A DNA stretch of 64,000 bases. Source: Desulfobacteraceae bacterium CG2_30_51_40. GTDB taxonomy: Bacteria; Desulfobacterota; DSM-4660; Desulfatiglandales; Desulfatiglandaceae. How positions within the stretch are numbered: the stretch's first letter is position 1; every line of letters starts with the position of its first letter. The stretch is from the NCBI GenBank assembly GCA_001874005.1, contig MNYJ01000138.1:1-64000 (forward strand). The letters are read 5' to 3'. Shown one piece after another: positions 44,482 to 54,231 of the stretch. The position numbers and the translations under genes are program-made. The notes beneath the pieces are model-generated. The model worked only from the letters and a program-made list of their open reading frames with translations. It was not told where the DNA came from and ran no database searches.

Positions 44482-45657
44482 ATGGCCAGAAGCGGCAAAG
44501 CCAAGAGGACCCTTGCCATCTTGACGGGGGGAGGAGACGTTCCGGGATTGAATCCCTGCATAAAGACCCTCGTCTATAGGGGGGTAAGCGAAGGTTTTCG
44601 AGTTATAGGCATAAGGAGAGGTTGGGCAGGCATTCTTGCATACAATCCTGATGATCCGGCATCACGGAAAAACTGTCTTGAAGAACTCCTTCCCCTGAAT
44701 GTCAGGACAATAGATCGTTATGGCGGCACTTATCTCCACACCTCCCGCACGAACCCTAGTGCCGCTAAAGTAAAAGATGTCCCTGAGCACCTGACGAAGT
44801 TATTCTCTGAAGGGGAAAAGACAAAGGATTTCACATCCCATGTCATCCGCAATTTAGAGGCATTGGGCATTGAGGCGGTAATACCCATCGGGGGAGATGA
44901 TACCCTAAGCTTTGCCGTGCGCCTTCACAAAGAGGGTTTTCCCGTCATAGGAATACCCAAGACAATGGATAACGACGTCTTCGGCACGGACTACTGCATA
45001 GGGTTTTCCACTGCCATCACAAGAGGAGTGGGGTTTATCCATTCGCTCAGGACGTGCGCGGGTTCCCATGAGAGGATTGCGGTGGTTGAGCTTTTCGGAC
45101 GTTATTGCGGGGAGACCTCCCTTATATCGGCTTATCTTTCGGGTGTGGACCGGGCAATCATATCGGAGGTCCCCTTCGATCCGGCGAGGCTTGCCGAACT
45201 GATTATGAAGGATAAAAGGGCCAATCCCAAGAACTACGCCATGATAACCATATCGGAAGGCGCAAGCATGGTCGGGGGTGATTTGATCATGGGAGGAGAA
45301 GTGGATGCCTACGGTCACAAACGACTGGGCGGCATAGGGGAAGAGACAGGAGCGCTGCTTAAGAAGCTTACCGGTCAGGATGTACTCAATCAGAGGCTGT
45401 CATACCTGATGAGAAGCGGCGCCCCGGACTCTCTTGACCTAATGGTAGCCGTAAACTATGCAAATATGGCTGTAGATCTTTTCCTCAAGGGCATATATGG
45501 AAGGCTGGTCGCCCTGAGCCGGGGCATCTACACCGATATACCCCTGAGCACGGTAATAAGCGGCCAGAAGCGTGTTGACGTAAGAGAACTCTATGACATA
45601 AAGGAATACCGTCCAAAAGTGATGCATGTAAGCGGGAAACCCATGTTTTTATATTGA
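44482..45657 (+). CDS. pfp: 6-phosphofructokinase, pyrophosphate-dependent type
   Basis: It phosphorylates fructose 6-phosphate. [12 protein letters not shown] opens the fold, as in the PFK family. The donor-site residues are [11 protein letters not shown] and [10 protein letters not shown]: Asp and Lys at the two positions where ATP-dependent enzymes carry glycine (GGDGS, PGTIDND). That pattern is diagnostic of PPi-linked enzymes, which work reversibly in glycolysis and gluconeogenesis. The length is 391 residues. TGGAGG gives the ribosome site. It fits with the membrane pyrophosphatase at 8.7 kb. Confidence 0.9.
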   Translation: MARSGKAKRTLAILTGGGDVPGLNPCIKTLVYRGVSEGFRVIGIRRGWAGILAYNPDDPASRKNCLEELLPLNVRTIDRYGGTYLHTSRTNPSAAKVKDVPEHLTKLFSEGEKTKDFTSHVIRNLEALGIEAVIPIGGDDTLSFAVRLHKEGFPVIGIPKTMDNDVFGTDYCIGFSTAITRGVGFIHSLRTCAGSHERIAVVELFGRYCGETSLISAYLSGVDRAIISEVPFDPARLAELIMKDKRANPKNYAMITISEGASMVGGDLIMGGEVDAYGHKRLGGIGEETGALLKKLTGQDVLNQRLSYLMRSGAPDSLDLMVAVNYANMAVDLFLKGIYGRLVALSRGIYTDIPLSTVISGQKRVDVRELYDIKEYRPKVMHVSGKPMFLY

Positions 45658-45760
45658 GTCAAAGGCTGTCATTAATTTTAACCAACGGTAAAGCTCACTC
45701 AATTTCCTTGCCTCCGCTGGATAAAACTGAGAAACTATAAGACTACCATTAAATAGTGCC

Positions 45761-45900
45761 ATTTCAATAAATCAGGGGATGGCTTTGCGCAGATCAGGGA
45801 AAGCAGAGCAGAAATCAGCTCCTGCAGGTGCGCCTTCAGGCGCACGGCGCACGATATCTGTGCGGCTGAAGCCGCACCTGCCCCGGAGTTTTGCGATCAT
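45761..45900 (+). repeat. REPIN-like element, copy 3
   Basis: GGGGATGGCTTTGCGCAGAT leads into two REP hairpins (CAGGTGCGCCTTCAGGCGCA and GTGCGGCTGAAGCCGCACCT) and the tail CCCCGGAGTTTTGCGATCAT. It ends 33 bases before ispG and makes up half of the spacer after the phosphofructokinase gene. Confidence 0.78.
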
Positions 45901-45933
45901 ATGCTAAATTAGAGTCTTTTTGGGAATTCTGGT

Positions 45934-47037
45934 ATGAGCGATGTAATACGAAGGAAGACCAGGCCCATATACCTGGGGGGGATAGCTATCGGAGGCGGGG
46001 CACCTGTAGTGGTCCAGTCCATGACCAACACGGATACCCGTGATGTGGATGCCACGGTCGCCCAGATATCGGAGCTTGCGCTGGCAGGCTGCGAGATCGT
46101 GAGGCTTGCCGTCCCGGACATGGATGCCGCAAGGGCATTTGGCAGGATAAAGAGGAGGGTATCGCCGCCCCTTATAGCCGATATTCACTTTGACCACCGG
46201 CTGGCCCTTGCCGCCCTTGAAGAAGGGGCAGACGGCCTGAGGATAAATCCCGGGACCATGAAGGATGACTCTGCTGTGGCAAAGGTGGCGGAGGCAGCAA
46301 TCAGGAGGAAAGTTCCGATAAGGGTTGGAGTAAACTCCGGCTCGCTTCCCAAGGATATACTTGAAAGGTATGGAGGACCGGGTACTGATGCACTTGTGGA
46401 AGGAGCGGTGAAACAGGTAGCATTTCTTGAATCCCTTGGGGTCGAGCAGATGAAGGTCTCCATCAAGTCATCCAATGTGCCGACGACAATAAAGGCCTAT
46501 GAGATGCTGAGCGAACGTATGGATTACCCCCTTCACCTGGGAGTGACTGAGGCAGGCACTCTTATCTCAGGTACGGTCAAGAGTTCCATTGGGATAGGAT
46601 ATCTTCTCTACAGGGGTATAGGAGATACATTGCGGGTATCCTTGACCAGGCCTCCTGTTGAGGAAGTAAAGGTCGCCTATGAGATTTTAAAAGCCCTGGG
46701 CCTCAGACAGAGAGGGCCTGAGATCATATCCTGTCCGACGTGCGGGCGTTGTGAGATAGATCTATTTTCCCTTGTTGATGAGGTTGAAAGGGGGCTCACA
46801 GGGGTGCAATTTCCCTTGAAGATTGCAATAATGGGCTGTGTCGTAAACGGGCCGGGTGAGGCAAGGGAGGCTGATATCGGTATTGCGGGGGGAAGGGGCC
46901 AGGGCATATTCTTCAAAAAGGGTCAGGTTGTGAGGAAGATTCCTGAGGCTGACCTGGCAGAGGTGTTGATTAGAGAGGCAAAGGCATTGATCGCCTACGG
47001 TCGCCTCACTACAGATGGAGGTTCGGAGAATAGATGA
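45934..47037 (+). CDS. ispG: 4-hydroxy-3-methylbut-2-en-1-yl diphosphate synthase
   Basis: This [4Fe-4S] enzyme catalyses the penultimate step of the non-mevalonate isoprenoid pathway. It has the N-terminal TIM barrel ([15 protein letters not shown]) and the C-terminal cluster domain with cysteines in [11 protein letters not shown] and [12 protein letters not shown]. At 367 residues it is the short, two-domain form. The stop overlaps the proS ATG (ATGA). The ribosome site (GGGAATTC) is weak. Confidence 0.96.
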   Translation: MSDVIRRKTRPIYLGGIAIGGGAPVVVQSMTNTDTRDVDATVAQISELALAGCEIVRLAVPDMDAARAFGRIKRRVSPPLIADIHFDHRLALAALEEGADGLRINPGTMKDDSAVAKVAEAAIRRKVPIRVGVNSGSLPKDILERYGGPGTDALVEGAVKQVAFLESLGVEQMKVSIKSSNVPTTIKAYEMLSERMDYPLHLGVTEAGTLISGTVKSSIGIGYLLYRGIGDTLRVSLTRPPVEEVKVAYEILKALGLRQRGPEIISCPTCGRCEIDLFSLVDEVERGLTGVQFPLKIAIMGCVVNGPGEAREADIGIAGGRGQGIFFKKGQVVRKIPEADLAEVLIREAKALIAYGRLTTDGGSENR

Positions 47038-48755
47038 GATATAGCAGCTACTTTTTACCGACCCAGAAGGAACTTCCTTCGGATGCAGAGGTAATAAGCC
47101 ATCAGTTGATGCTTAGGGCGGGGATGATACGCAAGCTCACGTCGGGTGTTTATACCTATCTTCCCATGGGCCTGCGCTCTTTAAAAAAGGTTGAGAAGAT
47201 CATCAGAGAGGAGATGGACAGGGCGGGAGCAATCGAGTTGCTCATGCCGGCGGTTCAGCCGGCCGAACTCTGGCAGGAAAGCGGAAGGTGGGACTATTAC
47301 GGAAAGGAACTCCTTCGGCTCAAGGACAGACACAACAGAGATGCGTGCTTCGGGCCTACACACGAAGAGGTGATTACCGACCTGGTGAGGAGAGAAATAA
47401 AGTCCTACAAACAGCTTCCCATTAACTTCTATCAGATCCAGACCAAGTTTCGTGATGAGATAAGACCGCGCTTCGGGCTTATGAGGGGAAGAGAGTTCAT
47501 AATGAAGGATGCTTACAGCTTTGACGCGGATGAGGCCGGGGCTGCTGAAAGCTACGGGCGCATGCACAAGGCCTACTCACGTATATTTGAAAGATGCGGT
47601 CTGGCATTCCGTGCGGTCGAGGCGGACACTGGGACAATAGGCGGCAGCTTTTCCCATGAATTTATGGTCCTGGCGGACACGGGGGAAGATCAGGTTATAA
47701 GCTGCACCTCCTGCCAATATGCGGCAAACCTGGAGAAAGCGGAGGTATCTCCTGTGTCAAATCCGGCAGCTGATCCCGCGCTGTCGCCCCTCAAGGAAGT
47801 CGCTACACCGGATGTGAGGACAATAGAAGAGGTTGCGGCGTTTCTTTCCCTCCCTCCCGGCCGTCTTGTCAAGACGATGATATTTATAGCGGACGGATCT
47901 CCTCTAGCTGCGCTGGTAAGAGGCGATCATGAGATAAATCTTGCCAAGCTTAAGACGTTTATAGGGGCGCAGAGCATTGAGATGGCCCCTCCCGCAGCGA
48001 TAGAGGATGTGACCGGAGCCCCTGTCGGCTTTGCAGGCCCCTTGGGGTTGAAGATAAGGACGGTGGCGGATAACGCCCTCAGGTACATGGCCAACTATGT
48101 CACAGGAGGTAACAGAAAGGATTGCCATCTGATAAACGTCAATCACGGAAGGGATTACTCGTTAAATGAATTCGGAGATATGAGAATTATAACTCCTGAT
48201 GACAGTTGTCCCCGCTGCGGCGCGGAGATAGAATTCAAAAGAGGAATCGAGGTAGGGCATATATTCAAGCTCGGCACGAAATACAGCATGGCTATGAAGG
48301 CATCGTTTCTGGACGACAGGGGTCGTGAGCTTCCCTTCATCATGGGTTGCTACGGCATTGGAGTAGGAAGGACGCTTGCTTCGGCTATAGAGCAAAACCA
48401 TGATGAAAAGGGCATAGTATTTCCTCTGCCTCTTGCACCCTTTCAAGTGGTGCTCCTTCCACTTCAGATGCATGACTCGCATGTGGTTGAGACATCTGAG
48501 GGTATCTACAGGGATCTTGCTTCAAGGGGAGTGGAAGTGATCATGGATGATCGTGATGAAAGGCCCGGGGTGAAGTTCAACGACGCCGATCTTGTGGGGA
48601 TACCCCTTCGCGTCACAGTAGGGGCCAAAAGCCTCAAGTCGGGCCGTATCGAACTGAAGGCCAGACGTGAAGAAAACGGAAGCCTCCTCGATATCTCCGA
48701 TGCGGCTTCAGGAATAATCGAAAAGCTCTCCAGTCTTAATGATCCGCTTAAATGA
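47034..48755 (+). CDS. proS: Prolyl-tRNA synthetase, bacterial type with INS domain
   Basis: A class II synthetase. Motif 1 region [21 protein letters not shown], motif 2 [26 protein letters not shown] and motif 3 [17 protein letters not shown] are present. The YbaK-like editing insertion lies at about 225-395 ([18 protein letters not shown]). The length is 573 residues. It overlaps ispG by four bases and rel by 17 bases, so the three genes form a tight operon. Confidence 0.97.
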   Translation: MRYSSYFLPTQKELPSDAEVISHQLMLRAGMIRKLTSGVYTYLPMGLRSLKKVEKIIREEMDRAGAIELLMPAVQPAELWQESGRWDYYGKELLRLKDRHNRDACFGPTHEEVITDLVRREIKSYKQLPINFYQIQTKFRDEIRPRFGLMRGREFIMKDAYSFDADEAGAAESYGRMHKAYSRIFERCGLAFRAVEADTGTIGGSFSHEFMVLADTGEDQVISCTSCQYAANLEKAEVSPVSNPAADPALSPLKEVATPDVRTIEEVAAFLSLPPGRLVKTMIFIADGSPLAALVRGDHEINLAKLKTFIGAQSIEMAPPAAIEDVTGAPVGFAGPLGLKIRTVADNALRYMANYVTGGNRKDCHLINVNHGRDYSLNEFGDMRIITPDDSCPRCGAEIEFKRGIEVGHIFKLGTKYSMAMKASFLDDRGRELPFIMGCYGIGVGRTLASAIEQNHDEKGIVFPLPLAPFQVVLLPLQMHDSHVVETSEGIYRDLASRGVEVIMDDRDERPGVKFNDADLVGIPLRVTVGAKSLKSGRIELKARREENGSLLDISDAASGIIEKLSSLNDPLK

Positions 48756-50883
48756 CATTACAGGGAAGGTCCTGACCTACCATCCCAGGGCGGATATCCA
48801 GCTCATAGAAAAGGCCTATGTTTACTCCGCAAAGGTGCACGAGGGACAGGTGCGTCTAAGCGGGGAGCCGTATCTTTCTCATGTCATGGAAGCTGCCTAT
48901 ATATTGGCGCAGATGAAGATGGACGTTGTCTGCGTTGCGGCGGGTATGCTTCATGACACCCTTGAGGATACAAGCGCAACGCCTGAGGAGATAGAGCGCC
49001 TTTTCGGCGCCGAGACCCTGCGCATAGTTGACGGCGTTACGAAGATCAGCAAGCTAAAGTTCAACAGTGCCCAGGAGCGACAGGCCGAAAACGTTCGAAA
49101 GATGATCCTTGCCATGTCAACCGACATCAGGGTCATACTGGTGAAACTGGCCGACAGGCTCCATAACATGAGTACACTTCGTTTTCAGCCGCCTGAGAAG
49201 CAAAGAAGGATAGCAGAGGAGACCCTGGATATATATGCGCCGATTGCCGGAAGGATGGGCATCAATTGGATTAAATCAAGTCTTGAAGATACTTGTCTGT
49301 ATTATCTGGAACCGGCGGCCTACGAACAGATTCAAAATACTATTACAAGTAAAAAGGAAGAAAGAGATCACTTCATTAATGAAGTGATACAAATGCTTAG
49401 CGATAAGGCTAAAGAATGGGATATAAGGTGTTCGATCAAGGGAAGACATAAGCATTTTTTTAGCATTTTTAGAAAGATGAAGCAGCAAAATCTCGATATA
49501 AGCCAGGTTTATGATGTCCTTGCCTTCAGGATAATCGTTGACACTGTAAGAGATTGCTACGCTGTACTCGGAAATGTCCATTCGATATGGAAGCCGGTTC
49601 AAGGCAGGATAAAGGACTATATCTCGGTTCCCAAACAGAATATGTATCAATCCCTTCACACGACCGTTGTGGGACCTTACGGCAAGAGGATGGAGCTTCA
49701 GATAAGGACCTGGGATATGGATAAGGTTGCCGAGGAAGGAATTGCTGCGCACTGGAAGTACAAGGAAAACGGTGTATCAGGGGTAGCCGATGAAAAACAA
49801 CTGTCATGGGTGCGGCAGCTTATGGAATGGCAGCAAAGTCTCCAAGACCCCGTGCAGTTCCTGGAATCGGTCAGGATGGATCTCTTTCCAAATGAGGTCT
49901 ATGTCTTCACTCCCAAAGGGGAGGTGAAGGAGTTCCCGATGGGCGCGACACCGGTTGATTTTGCTTACAGCATACACTCCGAAGTGGGGGAGAAGTGCAC
50001 CGGAGCGCGCATAAACGGCAGAATGGTTCCCCTGAGATATAAGCTCAGAAACGGCGATATCGTGGAGATAATTACTTCTCCCAAAGCGCATCCAAGCAAG
50101 GACTGGGTTGGTTTTGTAAAGACCTCAAGGGCTAAAACCAAGATACGTCAATGGGTTCAGAATCAGGAGAGGCAGGAGAGCATCAGGCTTGGCCGGGAGA
50201 TACTTGAGAGGTGCCTTCATCAGGACCATATTGCGATACCAAACCTGCTCAAGAGCGAGCAATTGGGGGCTGTCGCCAGGGAGCTTTCTTTCCGCTCGGC
50301 GGAGGATATCCTTGTTCAGATAGGCCTTGGAAGGGTGTCGGCCAAACAGGTGCTTGGCAGATTGAGGCCCAAGGTCGTAGATGAAAAAGAAGATAAGTCC
50401 GAGGGCATTGTAGCCAAGGTGGTTGACCTGTTGAAGAGGCGCAGGGAGCCGCTGGGAATAGAGGTTACAGGAATAAGCGATATGCTGGTTCGCTACGCTC
50501 AGTGTTGTCATCCTATCCCGGGAGACAGGGTAATAGGGTTTATCACGAGGGGCCGGGGTGTATCTGTCCACAGAGAAAACTGCCCCGCGATAATTGACTC
50601 GGCCCCCGAAAGGCTTGTCCCTGTAAATTGGTCACCGCCGAAAGACGAGGTCTTCCCGGTCATCCTTAGAGTTACCAGCGTGGAAAGAAAAGGCTTGCTT
50701 GCGGATGTGAGTGCAGTCATAACACAGAAGGACGCCAACATCTCAAAGGCTGAAATCCAGACCACCATGGATAAAAAGGGAATATCTTTTTTTACCATAG
50801 AGGTGAAAAACAACCGCCAGCTTCAGGAGATAATAGCCTCTATAAGAAAGGTCAAGGAGGTTCTTATCGTTGAAAGAATCTAG
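48739..50883 (+). CDS. rel: Bifunctional (p)ppGpp synthetase/hydrolase
   Basis: The stringent-response RSH protein. The N-terminal HD hydrolase keeps HD...ED in [10 protein letters not shown]. The synthetase domain has [25 protein letters not shown] ([22 protein letters not shown]), helical and zinc-finger (CCHPIPGD) domains and a C-terminal ACT domain follow. The length is 714 residues. Both catalytic halves look intact, so it should make and degrade (p)ppGpp. ATG 48739 lies inside the end of proS. The rpmB stop overlaps from the other strand. Confidence 0.96.
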   Translation: MIRLNDITGKVLTYHPRADIQLIEKAYVYSAKVHEGQVRLSGEPYLSHVMEAAYILAQMKMDVVCVAAGMLHDTLEDTSATPEEIERLFGAETLRIVDGVTKISKLKFNSAQERQAENVRKMILAMSTDIRVILVKLADRLHNMSTLRFQPPEKQRRIAEETLDIYAPIAGRMGINWIKSSLEDTCLYYLEPAAYEQIQNTITSKKEERDHFINEVIQMLSDKAKEWDIRCSIKGRHKHFFSIFRKMKQQNLDISQVYDVLAFRIIVDTVRDCYAVLGNVHSIWKPVQGRIKDYISVPKQNMYQSLHTTVVGPYGKRMELQIRTWDMDKVAEEGIAAHWKYKENGVSGVADEKQLSWVRQLMEWQQSLQDPVQFLESVRMDLFPNEVYVFTPKGEVKEFPMGATPVDFAYSIHSEVGEKCTGARINGRMVPLRYKLRNGDIVEIITSPKAHPSKDWVGFVKTSRAKTKIRQWVQNQERQESIRLGREILERCLHQDHIAIPNLLKSEQLGAVARELSFRSAEDILVQIGLGRVSAKQVLGRLRPKVVDEKEDKSEGIVAKVVDLLKRRREPLGIEVTGISDMLVRYAQCCHPIPGDRVIGFITRGRGVSVHRENCPAIIDSAPERLVPVNWSPPKDEVFPVILRVTSVERKGLLADVSAVITQKDANISKAEIQTTMDKKGISFFTIEVKNNRQLQEIIASIRKVKEVLIVERI

Positions 50884-51089
50884 GCCGGAGTCTTTTCGGG
50901 CAGAGCCTTTTTTATGCGTCCGCTCTTTATGCAGTTAGTGCATATTCGCATGGTCTTTGGCTGCCCGTTCTCGACGCAATGGACCTTCTTTAGATTGGGC
51001 AGCCATCTGGTGCGGGTCTTATTGTTTGCGTGGCTGACCTTGTTTCCGAGTTGGGGTTTTTTACCGCATATATCGCAGGCTCTCGCCAT
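50880..51089 (-). CDS. rpmB: 50S ribosomal protein L28
   Basis: A 69-residue protein starting [20 protein letters not shown] with the [11 protein letters not shown] core and a second cysteine pair [10 protein letters not shown], hence the zinc-binding form. It converges on rel, sharing four bases. The 141 bases to the divergent mpl gene must hold both promoters, and no clear consensus stands out. Confidence 0.96.
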   Translation of the reverse strand: MARACDICGKKPQLGNKVSHANNKTRTRWLPNLKKVHCVENGQPKTMRICTNCIKSGRIKKALPEKTPA

Positions 51090-51230
51090 TTTCTTATCTC
51101 CTTATACCGGAAATCTTGATCGTACGTCTGCTTCCCGGGGCATTTGGAAAACAGATATCAATATCTAAAAAATATTTATAGATTTTTATTCAGCTTTTGG
51201 CAAGTAATTTTTTGAGGTAGATATAAATCC

Positions 51231-52784
51231 ATGGATAAATCAGAGGAAAAAACATCCGAACAGACGGAGCATTTTGTGTCCAAGTTACTCAACATGATCC
51301 CTGATGATATCAAACATGTGCATCTGATGGGAATCTGCGGAACCGGCATGGCCTCCCTTGCCGGGATACTCAAGGAGATGGGCTATCTTGTTACAGGCTC
51401 TGATCAGGATGTGTATCCTCCTATGAGCGACCTGCTTGAATCCATCGGTATAAGGGTTATGAAAGGCTACAAAGCCGAAAATCTTAATCCGGTTCCGGAT
51501 CTTGTTGTTGTCGGTAACGTGATTACTCGCACTAATCCGGAAGCCGTGGAATTAGCGAGGATAGCATCGCCTTATGTCTCATTTCCCCAGGCAATCGGAA
51601 GATTCGCCCTCAGGGGGAAAAAGAGCATTGTAATAAGCGGGACACACGGAAAGACCACTACCTCGTCTTTGAGCGCGTGGCTTCTCCACTGCGCCGGCAA
51701 AGACCCGGGGTTCATGATAGGCGGAATTCCCATCAATTTCGGAGTTAATTTCAGACTGGGCAGAGGCCGCTATTTCGTAATAGAGGGAGACGAATATGAC
51801 ACCGCCTTCTTTGACAAGGGGCCGAAGTTCCTGCACTATGAACCGTGGATATGCACGGTCACAGCCATTGAATTCGATCACGCAGATATATACAGAGACC
51901 TCGATCATGTGGCATCCAGTTTTTCAAGGCTTATTTCAATAATTCCTGAAGATGGACTATTGATAGCCAATTTCGACAATGAGAGGCTCGCAAAAGAGGC
52001 CGTGGCTGCCCGCTGCCTTGTTTCTTCTTACGGGCTCAAGGACGAAGGTGTGTGGAGCGTAAGAAAAATAAAGACGGAAAAGGGCATGACCAGTCTCACC
52101 ATTGTAAGAGGGGGAAGGGATTACCTTGAGATTGTGACGCCCCTCTATGGACTCCACAATGTGTCTAATCTTCTCTCCGTTGTTGTCCTGGGGGATTTTC
52201 TGGGCCTGTCGGGGGCCGTGATGAAAGAGGCCATGAGAGACTTCAGAGGCGTAAAGAGACGTCAGGAGTTGGTCGCTGACGAAGAGGGCATTACTGTGCT
52301 TGATGATTTCGCCCACCATCCTACGGCAGTAAGAGAGACTATTGCGGCTGTAAAAAGCCGTTATCCGGCCAGACGGCTGATAGCTGTTTTCGAGCCCCGT
52401 TCCAACTCAAGCAGGAGAAATGTGTTTCAGGCAAATTACCCTGACTCGTTTGAGGGCGCTGACCTGGTGATGATACCCAGACCGCCGCTTCTGGAAAAGA
52501 TAGATCCAGAGATACGGTTCTCCTCTGAGAGGCTTGTTGAAGATCTGCGGAGAAATGGGTTTGAAGCGTTTTACTATCAGGATACAAACGCTCTTCTAGT
52601 ATCCCTGTCTTCAATGGCAAGATATGGAGACGTGGTGCTTTTCATGTCCAACGGGGCCTTCGACAATCTTCCAAGAAGGTTTTCCGCAGCCATAATGAGC
52701 CAATTGCAAAACTATGCCCACTCGTCATTCCGGCGAAGCCTGTCCCGGACCCCGATCCGGGAGCTGGAATCAGTAACGCATTGA
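51231..52784 (+). CDS. mpl: Murein tripeptide ligase (UDP-MurNAc:L-Ala-gamma-D-Glu-meso-Dap ligase)
   Basis: A Mur-family ligase that recycles cell-wall tripeptide. It has the N-terminal HLMGICGTGMASLAGILKE, the Mpl-typical VVGNVITRTNPE, the ATP loop ISGTHGKTTTSSL and FEPRSNSSRRNVF. At 517 residues it is longer than usual. About 25 residues are extra at the N-terminus, and the last 20 (SSFRRSLSRTPIRELES...) are encoded by a CATTCCGG repeat that has been read into the frame. TTTTGAGGTAG lies before the ATG. Confidence 0.9.
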   Translation: MDKSEEKTSEQTEHFVSKLLNMIPDDIKHVHLMGICGTGMASLAGILKEMGYLVTGSDQDVYPPMSDLLESIGIRVMKGYKAENLNPVPDLVVVGNVITRTNPEAVELARIASPYVSFPQAIGRFALRGKKSIVISGTHGKTTTSSLSAWLLHCAGKDPGFMIGGIPINFGVNFRLGRGRYFVIEGDEYDTAFFDKGPKFLHYEPWICTVTAIEFDHADIYRDLDHVASSFSRLISIIPEDGLLIANFDNERLAKEAVAARCLVSSYGLKDEGVWSVRKIKTEKGMTSLTIVRGGRDYLEIVTPLYGLHNVSNLLSVVVLGDFLGLSGAVMKEAMRDFRGVKRRQELVADEEGITVLDDFAHHPTAVRETIAAVKSRYPARRLIAVFEPRSNSSRRNVFQANYPDSFEGADLVMIPRPPLLEKIDPEIRFSSERLVEDLRRNGFEAFYYQDTNALLVSLSSMARYGDVVLFMSNGAFDNLPRRFSAAIMSQLQNYAHSSFRRSLSRTPIRELESVTH

Positions 52785-52830
52785 TTCAAGGATAGACTGG
52801 ATTCCCCAATCAAGTCGGGAAATGACGAAG
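52723..52830. repeat. CATTCCGG-type repeat overlapping the end of mpl
   Basis: CGTCATTCCGGCGAAGCCTG, CCCCGATCCGGGAGCTGGAA and CTGGATTCCCCAATCAAGTC with GGGAAATGACG are family units. The first 60 bases encode the C-terminal tail of Mpl. Confidence 0.8.
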
Positions 52831-53037
52831 CTGTAAATTTTGCAATTGCCTCATAATTGGTAGAATTATTAAGTGAAACAATACAGCATACACTGTATTT
52901 TAGTTGAGTTAATAATAGCAGTGGGTTAAAGTACCACGGCTTTTTCAATGCGCTGCTAAACTAACAGCCATTTCTTATATCCCTTCCCCTCGACGGAGGA
53001 GGTAAGGGAAGTTATCATTGAACATATTGCAATTGCT

Positions 53038-53748
53038 ATGGAAAAGATAGGCCCCGACATTTACGAAAGGTATATTAAGGCCCTCACCGATATAAGCGGA
53101 GCAATTACTTCAGAGAGGTATCTGGAGGATATCCTGAAGCTTATAGTGATGGTCACGGCGAAGGTTACCGGCGTTGAGATCTGTTCTCTCTGGCTCATAG
53201 ATGAAAGCGAAGAGCCGGTTCGTATAAGACTCAAGGCGACCCAGGCAATAGAACCAGAGTATGTCAAGGACAGATCCCTAAACTTGACGGAGGGGGTTGT
53301 GGGATATGTAGCGAGCAGCAATCAGCCTCTGGTCATAAGAGATGTGCTCCTGGAACCAAGATTCAAGGAAAAGGAGATGGCAAGAAAACTCGGCCTTGTC
53401 TCGATGCTGGGGGTTCCTCTCCAAGTGAGGGATCAGAGAGTCATAGGGGTATTGAACTGCTTTACTTCAGATGATCGCATATTTTCAGAGGCCGAGATAA
53501 ATCTGGTAAAGGCAGTGGCCAATCAGGCAGCCGTTGCCATCCTGAATACCGAACTGATGGTCAAAACGCGGGTCATCCAGGAGGAACTTGAGACCAGAAA
53601 GCTGGTTGAACGCGCAAAGGAGATCATCATGAGAAGGCGCCGGATGGACGGGGCCTCAGCATACAGATGGATACAGAAAAGAAGCATGGATTCAAGAAAA
53701 TCCTTAAGGCAGGTGGCTGAGGCACTGATACTTTCAGATGAGTTCTGA
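53038..53748 (+). CDS. GAF-ANTAR transcription antiterminator
   Basis: Residues about 20-170 form a GAF sensor domain (KVTGVEICSLWLIDE, EGVVGYVASSNQPLVI, GVPLQVRDQRVIGVLNCF). After a short coiled linker the C-terminal ANTAR domain follows (LVERAKEIIMRRRRMDGASA, then Y-R-W-I-Q and LRQVAEALIL). ANTAR proteins bind paired hexaloop hairpins in nascent RNA and prevent termination. The next gene downstream has such a hairpin and a terminator in its leader, so it is the likely target. The ribosome site before ATG 53038 is weak; the upstream GGAGG belongs to a repeat. The GAF ligand is unknown. Confidence 0.9.
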   Translation: MEKIGPDIYERYIKALTDISGAITSERYLEDILKLIVMVTAKVTGVEICSLWLIDESEEPVRIRLKATQAIEPEYVKDRSLNLTEGVVGYVASSNQPLVIRDVLLEPRFKEKEMARKLGLVSMLGVPLQVRDQRVIGVLNCFTSDDRIFSEAEINLVKAVANQAAVAILNTELMVKTRVIQEELETRKLVERAKEIIMRRRRMDGASAYRWIQKRSMDSRKSLRQVAEALILSDEF

Positions 53749-53964
53749 CACCTTTGCTGTCGCCTATCCGCGCACTCCCGGTATGTTCGATTTAAACATA
53801 GAGCCGCTGCGTTCCTCCCGGGTGATTGCGAGCCGGCAGGTAACCTTGCCAAGCGGAAATAGGCTGTAACACCTCTACAGCAGCAGCGCTACCTTGCCCT
53901 CTATTCTTCCATCCATGATTCCTTTTCCGTGTTCCCGGAGCCTTTCGTCATCCGTCACCAAAGC

Positions 53965-54045
53965 CTGTTTATATGAAAATGCCCCTTCCCTTTACCTCTC
54001 TCCCTTTACCGTCGAAACGTCGGGATGCAGTGGCATTATTTCCTC
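53965..54045. repeat. C/G-rich palindromic repeat fragment
   Basis: TATATGAAAATGCCCCTTCC followed by CCGTCGAAACGTCGGGATGC and ATTATTTCC is the reverse of the tandem unit at 38.85-38.95 kb. The rest of the spacer from 53749 to here shows no gene. Confidence 0.6.
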
Positions 54046-54059
54046 TTATCAGTTTATTC

Positions 54060-54088
54060 TTGACAGCTCTTATAAGCGGTGCTAAGAA
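54060..54088 (+). promoter_or_regulatory. Promoter of the glutamate-synthase-like gene
   Basis: A perfect TTGACA (54060-54065) is followed after 17 bases by TAAGAA (54083-54088, three of six matches). The predicted start near 54095 gives a leader of about 135 bases that contains the ANTAR hairpin and the terminator. Confidence 0.5.
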
Positions 54089-54116
54089 AAAAAGCTTAAA
54101 TTAAAGTAACAGTAAC

Positions 54117-54158
54117 AGCAGCACAATGGCGTGCTGCTTTGATGGGGACGAAGGCGTC
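54117..54158 (+). promoter_or_regulatory. ANTAR-type leader hairpins
   Basis: The first hairpin is perfect: AGCAGCAC pairs with GTGCTGCT around the six-base loop AATGGC, with A at position 1 and G at position 4, as in known ANTAR targets. A second, smaller hairpin (GACG-AAGG-CGTC, 54147-54158) follows nine bases later. Its 3' half is also the 5' arm of the terminator, so the two are mutually exclusive. The second loop is not a canonical hexaloop with A1. A GAF-ANTAR gene lies just upstream. Confidence 0.75.
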
Positions 54159-54194
54159 TTGCTCCCGTAAGGGGGTGGGCGCCTTTTTATTTTT
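54151..54194 (+). terminator. Leader terminator controlled by ANTAR hairpins
   Basis: AAGGCGTC pairs with GGCGCCTT-side bases (eight pairs including one G-U), with an inner CTCCC/GGGGG stem, followed by TTTTTATTTTTATT. It lies 40 bases before the coding start, so it acts inside the transcript leader. Confidence 0.85.
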
Positions 54195-54231
54195 ATTAAC
54201 CATAACTGCTAATTAAAGGAGGAAAGTAATT

